Assembly: GCA_021199275.1 (NCBI GenBank)
Contig: JAJQIJ010000013.1
Location: forward strand, 54,078 to 118,077
Direction: 5' to 3'
Source: Clostridiales bacterium
GTDB taxonomy: Bacteria; Bacillota; Clostridia; Oscillospirales; Acutalibacteraceae
DNA length: 64,000 nucleotides
Position numbers and translations under genes: made by a program. Position 1 is the stretch's first letter. Each line of letters opens with the position of its first letter. Under the pieces are notes generated by a model. The model was not told the origin of the DNA and ran no database searches. It saw nothing but the letters and a program-made list of their open reading frames with translations. Shown here one piece after another: positions 36,835 through 46,545 of this stretch.

Positions 36835-38613
36835 TTAAGAGTTTTCGCCCAAATCGCCCACCGCAGTCAGGCTTGTAATGCCAGAGGTAAGCTTGTTGGA
36901 ATTTATGGTAATGCTGCCGCCGTTGTTATTATTGGCGGCGTTTGTCAGGTCTGCAAGCACAGTGTCTGTGCCCGCAGCGCCGGTTACTGTTGTGGCATAG
37001 CCGTTAGTAGCCGTGTAAATAGCCGGAACAGACGTGTTGGCGCTTTCACCCACAGTTAGATTAACGTTGCTGAGCTTAGCGGTTGCTGCATAGGGGTAAG
37101 CGCTTACAGAAGCAGAGCGGTTGCCCACAACAAGGGCAGCCATAGGCACCTCGTCCCCCGAACCCCAGTTGCTGTTAAGGTAATATGAACTGCCGGAATA
37201 TTCGCCGGTGGTGGCAATGGTGCTGTCTGTTATATTTGCACTGCCCGCGCGCAAGATAACGCCCTGGCGTTCGCCGGTAATTGTGCTTCCGGTTATATTG
37301 AGCGTGCCGGGAACATTAAACAAAACAGCCGCAGAGTCGCCTATTTTATATTTTTGTTCATTATCTGTAAGCGTTGAATTGGTAATGTTTATAACAACGC
37401 TGTCGCCGGTCTGGTTGTTTGATGCATTGGTTGACACACAGTAACAGGCGCTTGAATTAATTGTGGAATCAATAATATTAAGAGTTGCAACTTCTGTGCC
37501 CGCTTCAACATTTATAGGCGCCATTGTATTAACGGTTACATTATCTAAGGTAAGAGACGAGCCTGTATTCATGCTCAAAAAAGTGCCGGAGCCATAGCTG
37601 CTTATAGTGTAATTAACAGTGCCGTTGGCAAAAGTCAGTTCGTCTGTGCTGTTTAAATTCGCAGCGCAGCTGTAAGTTGTGCCGCCGCTGGTCAGATAAC
37701 CGCTGACTTCAAGCGTGCCGCTGTTTAAGTCAAACACCACGTCATTTGCCGCAGCAGCGTCAAGATTTGCAGTTGAAATTGAAATAGAACTGCTTTCGGG
37801 CCAAACTATAACCGTGACGCTGTCATTTGCAGCAGCGGCGCTCACCGCGTTTGCAAGCTGTGTTTCAAGGCTTACGGCTTCGCCCAAAGAATTTGTTGCA
37901 CCGGCCTCAAGCTGCTTATATTCGGCACCGGCAACATAATATGAAGCGCCGGTGGAAGCCACACGGAAAGCGTCTGCCGGGTCTGCGTTGACATAAGTTT
38001 TAGTCCCGCTGCCGTCCTGGGTGTAATCGCCAAGCTTTGCCTGCACTATATACGCCTTAAATGAAAGCGAAAGGTTGTCAATAAGCTTGCCGTTTGAATC
38101 TAACATTTGTTCATTAGTAATGGTTGGGGCGTATGAAATACTGTTGTTTTCCAGCACCGCAAATTGTTGGGTGTAAACCTTTACGCTGCTGTTTGAAAGC
38201 AAAGTGTTTTCCTCTGCGCCGCTGTCGCTTGGGCTGACAAGGCGGTAATAAACGCCGCTTTCACCTGCAAGCTCTTCCCATGAGTCGTCAATCAGATATG
38301 AAACCAGGCTGTTTGTGTTGTCTTCAACAACAACATATACATAAGACTCAAGCGTGTAATTCACAGTAACAGTCGGGTCTTTTGCAGCCGACGTGCCCGG
38401 CACTATTTCATAAGAGCTGTTGACATAATTGTCATCTGCGCCCAAGGTGGCGCCGCTCTCGCTCAAAGACACTGAATTATAGCCTGCTTTAATGTTATTG
38501 GTAACAGACTTGCTTTCGCCGTAAAAATATGAAAATGTTCCGCCTGCCAACAGAACAACGGCTAAAACAACTGCAAGGCTCGTGGCTAAAATGTTGCGCT
38601 TTTTCTTGTTCAT
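36835..38613 (-). CDS. TasA-like exported protein with beta-helix-like C-terminus, second in cluster
   Basis: The 592-residue product is a paralogue of its two neighbours. The signal M-N-K-K-K-R-N...L-A-G-G-T-F-S-Y-F-Y and S-V-T-N-N-I-K-A-G-Y-N-S-V-S-L-S-E mark a SipW-type export signal. Y-E-I-V-P-G-T-S-A-A-K-D-P-T-V-T-V follows. The C-terminal 350 residues form repeats such as L-T-L-D-N-V-T-V-N-T and L-N-I-T-G-S-T-I-T-G. The stretch A-A-V-L-F-N-V-P-G-T-L recurs in the first paralogue, indicating tandem duplication. I chose the start at 38613 (MNKKKRN, AAAGGA upstream); a longer frame runs to 38727. Twenty bases separate it from the next gene. Confidence 0.8.
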   Translation of the reverse strand: MNKKKRNILATSLAVVLAVVLLAGGTFSYFYGESKSVTNNIKAGYNSVSLSESGATLGADDNYVNSSYEIVPGTSAAKDPTVTVNYTLESYVYVVVEDNTNSLVSYLIDDSWEELAGESGVYYRLVSPSDSGAEENTLLSNSSVKVYTQQFAVLENNSISYAPTITNEQMLDSNGKLIDNLSLSFKAYIVQAKLGDYTQDGSGTKTYVNADPADAFRVASTGASYYVAGAEYKQLEAGATNSLGEAVSLETQLANAVSAAAANDSVTVIVWPESSSISISTANLDAAAANDVVFDLNSGTLEVSGYLTSGGTTYSCAANLNSTDELTFANGTVNYTISSYGSGTFLSMNTGSSLTLDNVTVNTMAPINVEAGTEVATLNIIDSTINSSACYCVSTNASNNQTGDSVVINITNSTLTDNEQKYKIGDSAAVLFNVPGTLNITGSTITGERQGVILRAGSANITDSTIATTGEYSGSSYYLNSNWGSGDEVPMAALVVGNRSASVSAYPYAATAKLSNVNLTVGESANTSVPAIYTATNGYATTVTGAAGTDTVLADLTNAANNNNGGSITINSNKLTSGITSLTAVGDLGENS

Positions 38614-38704
38614 ATTGATTCCTTTCTTGCCTTGTGGCACAAATTTATGCGTTTGGCTGATAAAGCCGTCAGTTATTTCACCCGGCTGTGCGGGGGCGCG
38701 GCTA

Positions 38705-40387
38705 TCAGCCGTTAGTGGCGCTGCCAACTGTTTGCATGCCGGCAGATGTGCCGGTAAGGGCTGTGCCGTTTACAGAAACACCGGAAGATGCGCCGACATA
38801 ATACATAATTGTGTCATCTTTATCTGCCCCGGTAATAACGGTGTTATAGCCATTGCAGGCTGCGGCATAAATTGCCGCAACCGTGTCAGCGCCTTCGCTT
38901 ACGGTAAGTGTTACATTGCTCAGTTTTAAAGTGGTGTCATAGGCATAGCCCGAATTGCTGTGGTTGCCAACCACCAGCGCGCCGGCGGGGAGCTGATTGC
39001 CGTCGCTCCAGCTGTTGCCGGTGGTTATATAGCCGGTGGTGGTGCTGAATTTTGCCGCGTCTTGGCCGTCATAGCCGCTCATTAAAGCCACTATGGTGCT
39101 GTTGCTGACATCAGCAGTGCCGCCCCTGAGAATCAGCCCCTGGCTGCCGCCTATTATTTCGGAATTTGTAACAGTCAGCGTGCCGGGCACATTAAACAGC
39201 ACCGCTGCTGTTTCCGGGTCCCCATTACAAACAGACGTTGACAATGTGGAATTATCTATAACCACGCTTACATTGCTTGACGAGGGCACAGTGGCGTTTG
39301 TTGAAAGTGCAAAATATTCGTCTGAATTTATAACAGAGTCTTTTATGGTAAGCACAGCGCTGCTGGTGCAGCCCTCAATATTTATTGCAGACGTAGCGCC
39401 GCCGGCAGTGCTTGACACGTTAAGAGTCACATTGTCAAGCGTAAGCGCAGAGCCGCTTTCCACTGAAAACGCCGCTGTGTTACTGCCGGTGTATTCAACC
39501 GTGCCGTTTGTCAGGCTAAGCTCAGCGCCGGCAAGCTCAACGGCGCTGCTGCCTGTTATGGTAAGCTTTTGCATGTTAAGCTCAATAGACGCACCTGTGC
39601 CCATTGCGCTGTTAAGGTCTGCTGCGGACACAGATATGTCGGTGCTCAATGTAACATTATCATTGTTTTTCAGGGCAGTAATAAGTTCGCCGGACGTGGT
39701 GATTACCTTGCGGCACAAGGCGTCAGTGGCATTTGCAAACGGAGTTTGCTGAATGGCAAAGGACGCAAAGGCAAGGTATATTTCACCGTCTTTATATTCG
39801 CTGACATCTGTGATTTCTGCGCTGTAAGAAACCCTGTCGTTAACAAGCACCGGGTAAGTTTCAGCTTCGTCTGAAGCCGTGGCTTCAAGATAGTAAATTG
39901 CAATTTCAGTGGTGATTAATTCTGAAAAATCAACATTAAAATTTTCAAGTATTTCGCTTGAATATATGTCGTTGTCGGCTAATGCCGGGTCTGATTTAGC
40001 GTTATAAAGCAGAAAAGTCCATATATCACTGCGAATGTCATAGTCAATAATATTGTCAGTGACAGTGCTGCCTGATTTGGTATAGGTGAATGTGGGGTTG
40101 TTGCCGTACACCAGAACATAAAGATATGAATCCACAGTGGCGTTCAGTGTTACATAGGGGTCTTTGTCTTCATAAGTGCCGGGAATAATTTCATATTGCC
40201 TGTTGCCGCTTTCAGTTAAACCAACCGAAATGCTGTTTGTGTTAAATTGGTTGATAACCGGCGCTGAAGAGTCATAAAAATATGCAAAGGTGCCGCCCGC
40301 TGCAAGCATGGCAACGGCTGTTGCCGCAGCCAGCGCGGCAATTAACCTTTTCTTTTTATGTGAATTATCGGTGTTTTGGTTTGTCAT
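38705..40387 (-). CDS. TasA-like exported protein with beta-helix-like C-terminus, first in cluster
   Basis: The 560-residue product directly follows the SipW gene. It has K-K-K-R-L then a hydrophobic signal ending G-G-T-F-A-Y-F-Y, the mature-start motif P-V-I-N-Q-F-N-T-N-S-I-S-V-G-L-T-E, and Y-E-I-I-P-G-T-Y-E-D-K-D-P-Y-V-T-L in the camelysin-like domain. From about residue 225, imperfect repeats of 20-25 residues (for example L-T-L-D-N-V-T-L-N-V and L-T-V-T-N-S-E-I-I-G-G) suggest a beta-helix. AGGAGG precedes the ATG. A likely product is a secreted structural or adhesive protein processed by the adjacent peptidase. Confidence 0.8.
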   Translation of the reverse strand: MTNQNTDNSHKKKRLIAALAAATAVAMLAAGGTFAYFYDSSAPVINQFNTNSISVGLTESGNRQYEIIPGTYEDKDPYVTLNATVDSYLYVLVYGNNPTFTYTKSGSTVTDNIIDYDIRSDIWTFLLYNAKSDPALADNDIYSSEILENFNVDFSELITTEIAIYYLEATASDEAETYPVLVNDRVSYSAEITDVSEYKDGEIYLAFASFAIQQTPFANATDALCRKVITTSGELITALKNNDNVTLSTDISVSAADLNSAMGTGASIELNMQKLTITGSSAVELAGAELSLTNGTVEYTGSNTAAFSVESGSALTLDNVTLNVSSTAGGATSAINIEGCTSSAVLTIKDSVINSDEYFALSTNATVPSSSNVSVVIDNSTLSTSVCNGDPETAAVLFNVPGTLTVTNSEIIGGSQGLILRGGTADVSNSTIVALMSGYDGQDAAKFSTTTGYITTGNSWSDGNQLPAGALVVGNHSNSGYAYDTTLKLSNVTLTVSEGADTVAAIYAAACNGYNTVITGADKDDTIMYYVGASSGVSVNGTALTGTSAGMQTVGSATNG

Positions 40388-40496
40388 AATAATCCTCCTG
40401 TAAATTAATTGGTTTAATTAAAACCTGCTATTCAATAGAAAGCCGAGCCTGACAAAAGCGAATTCATGGCATTTTCGCCAGTGCCTTGCGTAAGGG

Positions 40497-41111
40497 TCAT
40501 AAACCGCCCGGGTTTTCATTGCCCTGTGCCGTTGACTGCGCCTTTTCGGCGCTGATTTTATCGCCGGGCGAAAGGGCTTTTTTCTTTTTTGCTTTTATAA
40601 TGCTTTCAACAATATCGCTTATAACTGCAAAAGCAATAAGCGCAGCTATTGCGGCTATTACATAGCCCCTGTTTTCATCTGCTGACAGCGCTGCCACAAC
40701 CGCGCCTATTTTTGGAATTTTGAAAACCACCTTGCCGACTACATTTTCATACATAACCGCAAGCGAATCGGCTGTGTTGTTTGCGTCCCCTTTTGTGGTA
40801 AAGGTTTCGTTGGCCGTGTCAATATAAACCACGCGGTGGGTTACAAGCGCCAGCTCTTCATTCATGACATATGTAATAACATCTCCCGTGGCTATTTCGT
40901 CAAAGTCCGCTTCCTTGACAACTATAAGCGTGTTTATGTCAAGATACGGCTGCATGCTGCCGCTTTCAACGTTTAACAGCCGGTAATTGCCAAAACGCAC
41001 CGCCACAAGCACGGCTGCCACAATTAAAATAGCCGTAATTAAAAACGCAGACACAAAACTGCTTATTATGCCAAGGCTGTTTTTAAGCTTTTCTTTTACT
41101 TTCGGTGACAT
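40497..41111 (-). CDS. SipW-like signal peptidase I, third copy, leading the TasA-like cluster
   Basis: The 204-residue product is a SipW/ER-type signal peptidase with membrane segment at about residues 20-40, catalytic Ser52 in E-S-G-S-M-Q-P, His92 in V-T-H-R-V in place of lysine, the T-T-K-G-D-A-N-N-T-A-D segment, and a second membrane helix near residues 150-170. The start at 41111 follows GAGGAA; upstream frame is leader sequence. Its position as first gene before four SipW-cognate substrates mirrors the Bacillus tapA-sipW-tasA arrangement and strongly suggests it processes them. Confidence 0.9.
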   Translation of the reverse strand: MSPKVKEKLKNSLGIISSFVSAFLITAILIVAAVLVAVRFGNYRLLNVESGSMQPYLDINTLIVVKEADFDEIATGDVITYVMNEELALVTHRVVYIDTANETFTTKGDANNTADSLAVMYENVVGKVVFKIPKIGAVVAALSADENRGYVIAAIAALIAFAVISDIVESIIKAKKKKALSPGDKISAEKAQSTAQGNENPGGL

Positions 41112-41171
41112 CTGCGTTCCTCTTGAAATGCCGATTTTAAATCTAAAGGAGTGTGTAACATTATTATTCAA

Positions 41172-41200
41172 AACATAAGATACTCTTTTTGTATTGTCGA
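41172..41200 (-). promoter_or_regulatory. Probable promoter of the SipW/TasA-like cluster
   Basis: TCGACA (41195-41200) and TATGTT (41172-41177) on the minus strand are 17 bases apart; the -35 is near consensus and the -10 is weaker. The leader is about 55 bases. The remainder of 41112-41411 holds the terminator of the next operon and otherwise nothing I recognise. Confidence 0.55.
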
Positions 41201-41330
41201 ATGCAATCGCATTTTGTATTCCGTTAAATATTTTTTTAATTTTATTTACATTTTTTAATTGTGTCTTGCCCCTGCCGGCGCCCCCATAAAGGCAGCGCTC
41301 ATTGCTGTGCAAGCAACACTTTTAAAAGCA

Positions 41331-41369
41331 AAAATAAAAAAGCCCGACATGTGCTTTCATGTCAGGCTT
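41331..41369 (-). terminator. Intrinsic terminator of the glycosidase-like gene
   Basis: Twelve-base arms (AAGCCCGACATG / CATGTCAGGCTT, one non-Watson-Crick pair) with a six-base loop are followed on the minus strand by a T-rich run. Confidence 0.88.
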
Positions 41370-41411
41370 TTCATATTAAAGCGTCAGGTCCGTTTGCGCC
41401 CCCGTAATTTT

Positions 41412-44003
41412 TTAAGCTGCGGTTTCGTTTACAGTCACAAGCGCAATATGCGGCGCTGATGTTTCGCCGCCGTTAAAGCTGCCTGAGCCGTCGTTTGTAA
41501 ACACAATGACATTTTCGCCCTTTTGCAGCTCAATATTTACCGTTACAGTGGTAAACGTGTCCCAGCTTGAGGTGTTGCGGCAATAAATTTCACCCTGCGC
41601 CGCGCCGTTTACAGAAAGGGTTATATATTCCTCAACCACGTCAACATTATAGTCGTGCACACCGTTTTCTTCATTATTTGAATACATTACGGTAAGCTTA
41701 TAAGTGCCCGCTTCTTGAACATTTACGGTATATTGCGCCGCGCCGGACTCTGACGTTATTCCGGAAATATACTGCACCGCATTATTTTCGTTGACTGACA
41801 GCGTTGCGCTGCCGCTCAAAACAGCGTCTGCAGCTTCAAGTTCAATAACATTGCCCGCTAAAGCCGAAACACTGACTGAAAGCGGCGCATTTTCAGCTGA
41901 AATGTCAATATAATTAAGCCCGCGCCGCAGGTACACCACCGCGCTGCCGCTGCCGTCTGTTTCGGCAGGGGCCGAATCAATAAGAAGCGGTGTGTTTGCT
42001 GAAGTTAAAACGTCATAATACCCGTCTGACTGGGCAATGGCAAGATATGACGTAACGGTGTCTGTGCTCCTGTCGCTGTCTGCCATAACATAAACTTCAC
42101 CGCTGTCTTCCGCCTTTTGCACAAGCAGCGAATCAAGCACTATTGTGCCAGTGTTATGGGTTACTTTTACGGTGTGTTCGCCCGCCTCAAGTTCATAAGT
42201 CAGCGTAACAGAAGATGTTATTTCGCTTTTTATTGTGTTTGAAAGAGACAGCTCGCATTCATTTGAGTCAACAGCCAGATTTATGACTGAATCTACCCTG
42301 TCGTCTGCCGTGTCTCCGTCGTTTGAATTGCCGTAAATGAATTTCAGGCTGTAGTCTCCGCTTTCGGCAACTGTAAGAGTTATTTCAACCCCGTCGCCGT
42401 CCTGTTCCATGCCGCCCACCATGCCGGCTGTGTCGCCTGTTGTGGCATATGCGCTGTCATATGTATAGGCATTGCCAAGCAGCGTGCCGCTTTCAAATTC
42501 ATAACGCTGCTGCAAATTTGTGTTTTCATATTCGCCGGCGGCTGTTTCATTTTCGTCCGCAACGGTAACCACAATATGGTAAGCTGAATTTGAATCCATG
42601 CCTGACATATCTATTTTAAGACTGCCGGAACATTTTTGGGTATAGCTTTTAACTGTTTCAGGCGCATAAACCTGCCCCGAAAGGCCCTCATATGTAACAC
42701 GGCTGATTGTTATGCTGACTGTTTTGCCGTAAAGCTCTGTTTCTTTAAGATTTTTAATCTTTACAACACCGTCGTAATCAGCGCCCGCTATAAGGGCGTC
42801 TATATAATCTTTGTTGTCAGAAAGAGCGGCAAGCCCCATAAACTGCTTATAGCGCAGTTCGCGTTTTTCTTTGATTGCCTTTTCAACGTCTGCATGCATA
42901 ATGTCTGAAATTGAAGCTTCCATTGTCTGACCCTGCATGTCTGCATACCATCGGTAAACCCACCACGCGGAATTGGGTGTGTTATAATCTGATGCTGTGT
43001 TGCACAAGTTGTTTGCCAAGAGCCAATAGGCCTGGTTTGCATAAACCTTTGAATATTCAATTTGGGTTATATATTTCGCCATTGTGTTTGGGTTGCCGTT
43101 GTCTTCCATAACGCCGTATTCGGTAACAATAATCGGCGTGTCGGCTGAAATGCCCAGGCCTTGCTCTATTTCCCTTAATTCCTCTACATTGACCTGAAAG
43201 TCGTAAATAGAGCGGTTTGAGTCAAGCTCGTGGTAAATCATAACGTCAGGCGTGCAGGAATTTTCTGTTGTATAGCTAAGAAATTCCGCCATTTTTTCTG
43301 CTGAATATTCATAATAGCCGGGGCCGCCTATCAGCGCCGTGCTGTCAAGCGACTTTACATATGCATATGTAAGCGCCCATGCTTCATAAAAGTTTTGCCG
43401 CCCCGCGTCGTCAAACGCATTGTAGCCGCCGTTTTCATTTTCGGCATCTTCAACCCAGCTGCCAAACCACACCGCATTGTCGCATTCATTATAAAGGCAA
43501 TAAACTATTTTTTCGCTGTAATCTGAAGCTGAAATTTCAGCCACGGTTTCTTTTATCAGCGGGAAAAATGTGTTTTCTATATATTCCCGCCAGTCATATT
43601 CGCCGCTCTGCTTCATTTCGGTGATATTGTCAGAATCATAATACCATGTGTCATACATGTCTTGCAGATAAACCACGATATAATCACAGCTGCCGCCGGC
43701 AATAAGTTCGCCCGCAACATTGCTGACATCGCCTATTGGGTGCTGCAAACCGCCCGCCGTTTTGGTTGAAGCAGAAGAAATGTCAAGACTTTCAACCATG
43801 TTGTAAGACGGCACCCCGTCTTCCGCAACGCCGTAAAGATAACCGGAAGCGCCGGAAGTCACGCTGCCTGTAAGCGCTGAAGCGTCAAAAGTAACAGTCG
43901 GCTTATAAAGCAGAAAAAAGCCGCCGGCAGCAAGCGCCAATGCCAAAACAATAATAAGAACACCGGCAAGAATTTTTTTCAGAACTTTTTTGCTTTTACT
44001 CAT
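41412..44003 (-). CDS. Membrane-tethered glycoside-hydrolase-like protein with two CBM-like domains
   Basis: The 863-residue product has an N-terminal membrane anchor (about residues 10-35, no lipobox), then a TIM-barrel-like domain of about 400 residues resembling clan A glycosidases (GH39/GH5 type): Y-N-E-C-D-N-A-V-W-F supplies a candidate acid/base glutamate and V-T-E-Y-G-V the candidate nucleophile. Two beta-sandwich segments follow (from about residues 510 and 720), each opening with F-E-S or L-E-A-A and resembling CBM6/CBM35 carbohydrate-binding modules. AGGTG favours ATG 44003. It overlaps the lipid-kinase stop by eight bases. The substrate is unknown; polysaccharide at the cell surface is an inference. 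Confidence 0.78.
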   Translation of the reverse strand: MSKSKKVLKKILAGVLIIVLALALAAGGFFLLYKPTVTFDASALTGSVTSGASGYLYGVAEDGVPSYNMVESLDISSASTKTAGGLQHPIGDVSNVAGELIAGGSCDYIVVYLQDMYDTWYYDSDNITEMKQSGEYDWREYIENTFFPLIKETVAEISASDYSEKIVYCLYNECDNAVWFGSWVEDAENENGGYNAFDDAGRQNFYEAWALTYAYVKSLDSTALIGGPGYYEYSAEKMAEFLSYTTENSCTPDVMIYHELDSNRSIYDFQVNVEELREIEQGLGISADTPIIVTEYGVMEDNGNPNTMAKYITQIEYSKVYANQAYWLLANNLCNTASDYNTPNSAWWVYRWYADMQGQTMEASISDIMHADVEKAIKEKRELRYKQFMGLAALSDNKDYIDALIAGADYDGVVKIKNLKETELYGKTVSITISRVTYEGLSGQVYAPETVKSYTQKCSGSLKIDMSGMDSNSAYHIVVTVADENETAAGEYENTNLQQRYEFESGTLLGNAYTYDSAYATTGDTAGMVGGMEQDGDGVEITLTVAESGDYSLKFIYGNSNDGDTADDRVDSVINLAVDSNECELSLSNTIKSEITSSVTLTYELEAGEHTVKVTHNTGTIVLDSLLVQKAEDSGEVYVMADSDRSTDTVTSYLAIAQSDGYYDVLTSANTPLLIDSAPAETDGSGSAVVYLRRGLNYIDISAENAPLSVSVSALAGNVIELEAADAVLSGSATLSVNENNAVQYISGITSESGAAQYTVNVQEAGTYKLTVMYSNNEENGVHDYNVDVVEEYITLSVNGAAQGEIYCRNTSSWDTFTTVTVNIELQKGENVIVFTNDGSGSFNGGETSAPHIALVTVNETAA

Positions 44004-44961
44004 CATAATCACCTGTAAAGCAAAGGTTTAAAGCCTGTTTTTCAACTTTAAAATTAACTTCGCTGTAATTAAAATTTTCACCGTCGCATTCGCCGAGCAG
44101 CGGCCCCCCGTCAACAGACCAGACTCTGCCGGACGTCATATAACCGGTGTGCGCCTTTTTTGTAGTTTCTTCGCTTACGGCGCCGTCATTATATTTCGGC
44201 AAAAGCGGCAGGGCTTCGGCAATGCTGACAGGCTCAACATATGCGAAATCAAGCAGCCCGTCGTCAAGCAGAGAATTCGGCGCGGGGCAAAAGCCGCCGC
44301 CGTAATAGCTGGCGTTGCATATTGCAAGCAGCGCATAGTCAAGCGGGGCTTTTTGCAGCTTGTATTCGTTTCCGTTTTCATCAACACAGTTAATGTCTAT
44401 GTTTATTTGATAGTGCATTGGCTTTGAAATGGCGGGAATAATGGCTATGTTATATGCCTTTTGCCCCAAAAATTTAATTTTTCCGGCAATTTTACGCCCT
44501 ATTGTTTCAACTTTCACGTCCAGCCCGTAGCTCATTATATTAATGCACTTTTCACCGTTGTAATCAATTAAATCAATGGGCTTAATTTTATATTTAACAT
44601 TTCCGTCATGCAGGCCGAACGCCTTTACAACATTATATGGGTTAATTTTTTTTGTTTTATAAATTTTTTTTGCAAAGTCATTGCCTGTGCCAAACGGTAA
44701 AATCATAAGCGGCGTGGGCGTGTGTGCAAGGGCGTTTGCAATTTCATGCACGGTGCCGTCTCCACCGCAGGAAACTATTACGCAGCCGTCTGCATACTGC
44801 GCGGCATAGCGCGCCGCAATTTCCTTTGCATGGCCATGGTATTTCGTTTCTTCTATTACCATTTCGTCTTTGTTCATGCGAAAGGCAGACTGCACCTGCC
44901 TGAAAAGCAGCTGCTTGTCTTTGTTGCCCGCTATCGGGTTTTCAATAAATATGTATTTCAT
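43996..44961 (-). CDS. Diacylglycerol/lipid kinase family protein
   Basis: The family phosphorylates diacylglycerol or related lipids at the membrane (DagK/YegS type). The 321-residue product has the start I-E-N-P-I-A-G-N-K, the nucleotide loop C-G-G-D-G-T-V-H-E-I-A-N-A-L and L-P-F-G-T-G-N-D-F-A-K, and the C-terminal D-G-x-L and D-G-E segments. AAGGAG before ATG 44961 sets the start. It overlaps the glycosidase-like gene by eight bases, so the two are translated together. The exact lipid acceptor cannot be read. Confidence 0.9.
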   Translation of the reverse strand: MKYIFIENPIAGNKDKQLLFRQVQSAFRMNKDEMVIEETKYHGHAKEIAARYAAQYADGCVIVSCGGDGTVHEIANALAHTPTPLMILPFGTGNDFAKKIYKTKKINPYNVVKAFGLHDGNVKYKIKPIDLIDYNGEKCINIMSYGLDVKVETIGRKIAGKIKFLGQKAYNIAIIPAISKPMHYQINIDINCVDENGNEYKLQKAPLDYALLAICNASYYGGGFCPAPNSLLDDGLLDFAYVEPVSIAEALPLLPKYNDGAVSEETTKKAHTGYMTSGRVWSVDGGPLLGECDGENFNYSEVNFKVEKQALNLCFTGDYDE

Positions 44962-45102
44962 AATGCGCTCCTTACGACTTGGGTGGCAGAACACCCCTAA
45001 AGCTTTCAGCTTTAATTTGCACCCTGCCGAAGCTGTAAATGCTCAGGCTGGCGCTTACATTTTACCGCAACCTGCCGCGCTTTGGCCGGCAAGTTGTTCA
45101 AT

Positions 45103-45235
45103 AAGGGCTTGCCCGTTATTCAACGTGGCAAGCTACAGCAATGCTGCCGCCCCCGGCGGGAAATTGTGCTGCCGCTGATTAAAAACCGGGCCCCCGAAGC
45201 CTTACGAGGCGGGAACATTACCCCAAGTTACATAA
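45103..45235 (+). repeat. Family A dispersed repeat, copy A4, overlapping the galK stop
   Basis: A nearly full copy: TTCAATAAGGGCTTGCCCG, ATTCAACGTGGCAAGC, CTGCCGCCCCCGGCGGG, CCGCTGATTAAAAACCGGG, the GCCTTACGAGGC hairpin, and a terminal AAGTTAC. The galK stop codon TAA (45228-45230, minus strand) is inside the terminal motif. The preceding stretch 44962-45102 shows nothing I can name beyond a short AAAGCTTTCAGCTTT hairpin. Confidence 0.85.
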
Positions 45236-46508
45236 CTCTTGTGCCGCCAACCGGGCGGATTGCCAGCACATAGCAGCTGCCCGGGCCGAACACGCTTTCA
45301 AGCCTGCTTTTATATTCGCCTAACAAATCATTTGGCACAAATGCCTGAATTGTGCCCGCAAAGCCCCCGCCGTGCACGCGGCACACGCCCCTGCCTGCAA
45401 GCACCTGCTCTGACAGGCAGAGAGCAAGTGAAATTTTTTGTTCCGCCGGGTCTGACGCGGCGTAAACATTTTGGTTAAACATGTAAGACGATTTACCGCT
45501 TTCATCAACAGCGCGCTTGAATTCGCCGAAATCGCCGCATTTAAGCGCCGCCACAGCCCTTTCGACGCGCAGGTTTTCATTGTAAAAATGGTATGCGCGC
45601 AAAATAGCGCGGTCTGCCACCCTGCCGACAAGGCCGGGCACCGCCGCTTCAAAGTCTGCAAAATCAATTTCACGCAGCACCTTTTTGCCAAGCGCCTTTG
45701 CCACGCTTTCCATTTCGCTGCGCACGGCGGCATATTCGTCTGTCAAGTCGCTGTGGTTGCCCTTAGTGTCAATAATGCACAGCGCATGAGAAGCGGCCTG
45801 AAAATCAAAGTCAAGCTTTTCAATAACCGGGTTTTCCGGCGATTTGAAGTCAACGGTTACAAACGTGCCGACTGAAGACGCCGTTTGGTCAAGCATGCCG
45901 CATGGCTTGCCGAAAAATACGTTTTCGCTGTATTGCGCGGCTTTGGCAATGTCAACAGCGCCTATTTCACCGCCGTTGAAAAGATATGACACCGTTGTGC
46001 CTATGAGCACCTCAAACGCAGCAGAGCTGGAAAGCCCGCTGCCGCCTATTACGTCTGTAACGGTAACGGCGTCAAAACCGCCCGCCGCATAGCCCAAATC
46101 TTTAAGGCGCGAAATAGTGCCGCGCACCATGGCAGTGGAATGGCCGTATTCGCCCTCGTCAGGCTCAAGCTCAGTCAGCATAACCACATTCATGGCGTGC
46201 CCCTTTGATTTTACGCGCACAATGCCGTCTGTGTTCTTTGCCGCAACCGCCACAGCGTCTAAATTTACCGAAGCCGCCAGCACCTTGCCGTTATTATGGT
46301 CTGTGTGGTTGCCGCAAACTTCCGTTCTGCCCGGGGCAGATGTAATTATTACATCTCTGTCAGCGCCGAATTCGCTGACAAAATCACACAGCAAACTTAT
46401 GTAACGCGCACGCTGCTTTTTTATTTCTTCGTCGAAAACATAAACCGCCCTGAGCTTTTCGTCTGCCCTGCCGTTTTCTATTTCCTTAATAATTTCAAGT
46501 GGTTTCAT
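45228..46508 (-). CDS. galK: Galactokinase
   Basis: GalK phosphorylates galactose to galactose-1-phosphate (Leloir pathway). The 426-residue GHMP kinase has the signature G-R-T-E-V-C-G-N-H-T-D-H-N-N-G, the ATP loop G-S-G-L-S-S-S-A-A-F-E, and the C-terminal R-V-H-G-G-G-F-A-G-T motif. AAAGGA precedes the ATG. No galT or galE is adjacent; it trails the aromatic operon and a VTT membrane protein. Its stop codon lies within a family A repeat. Confidence 0.96.
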   Translation of the reverse strand: MKPLEIIKEIENGRADEKLRAVYVFDEEIKKQRARYISLLCDFVSEFGADRDVIITSAPGRTEVCGNHTDHNNGKVLAASVNLDAVAVAAKNTDGIVRVKSKGHAMNVVMLTELEPDEGEYGHSTAMVRGTISRLKDLGYAAGGFDAVTVTDVIGGSGLSSSAAFEVLIGTTVSYLFNGGEIGAVDIAKAAQYSENVFFGKPCGMLDQTASSVGTFVTVDFKSPENPVIEKLDFDFQAASHALCIIDTKGNHSDLTDEYAAVRSEMESVAKALGKKVLREIDFADFEAAVPGLVGRVADRAILRAYHFYNENLRVERAVAALKCGDFGEFKRAVDESGKSSYMFNQNVYAASDPAEQKISLALCLSEQVLAGRGVCRVHGGGFAGTIQAFVPNDLLGEYKSRLESVFGPGSCYVLAIRPVGGTRVM

Positions 46509-46545
46509 AAAAATATCCTTTCATCTTTCAGCGCTTTAATCTATT

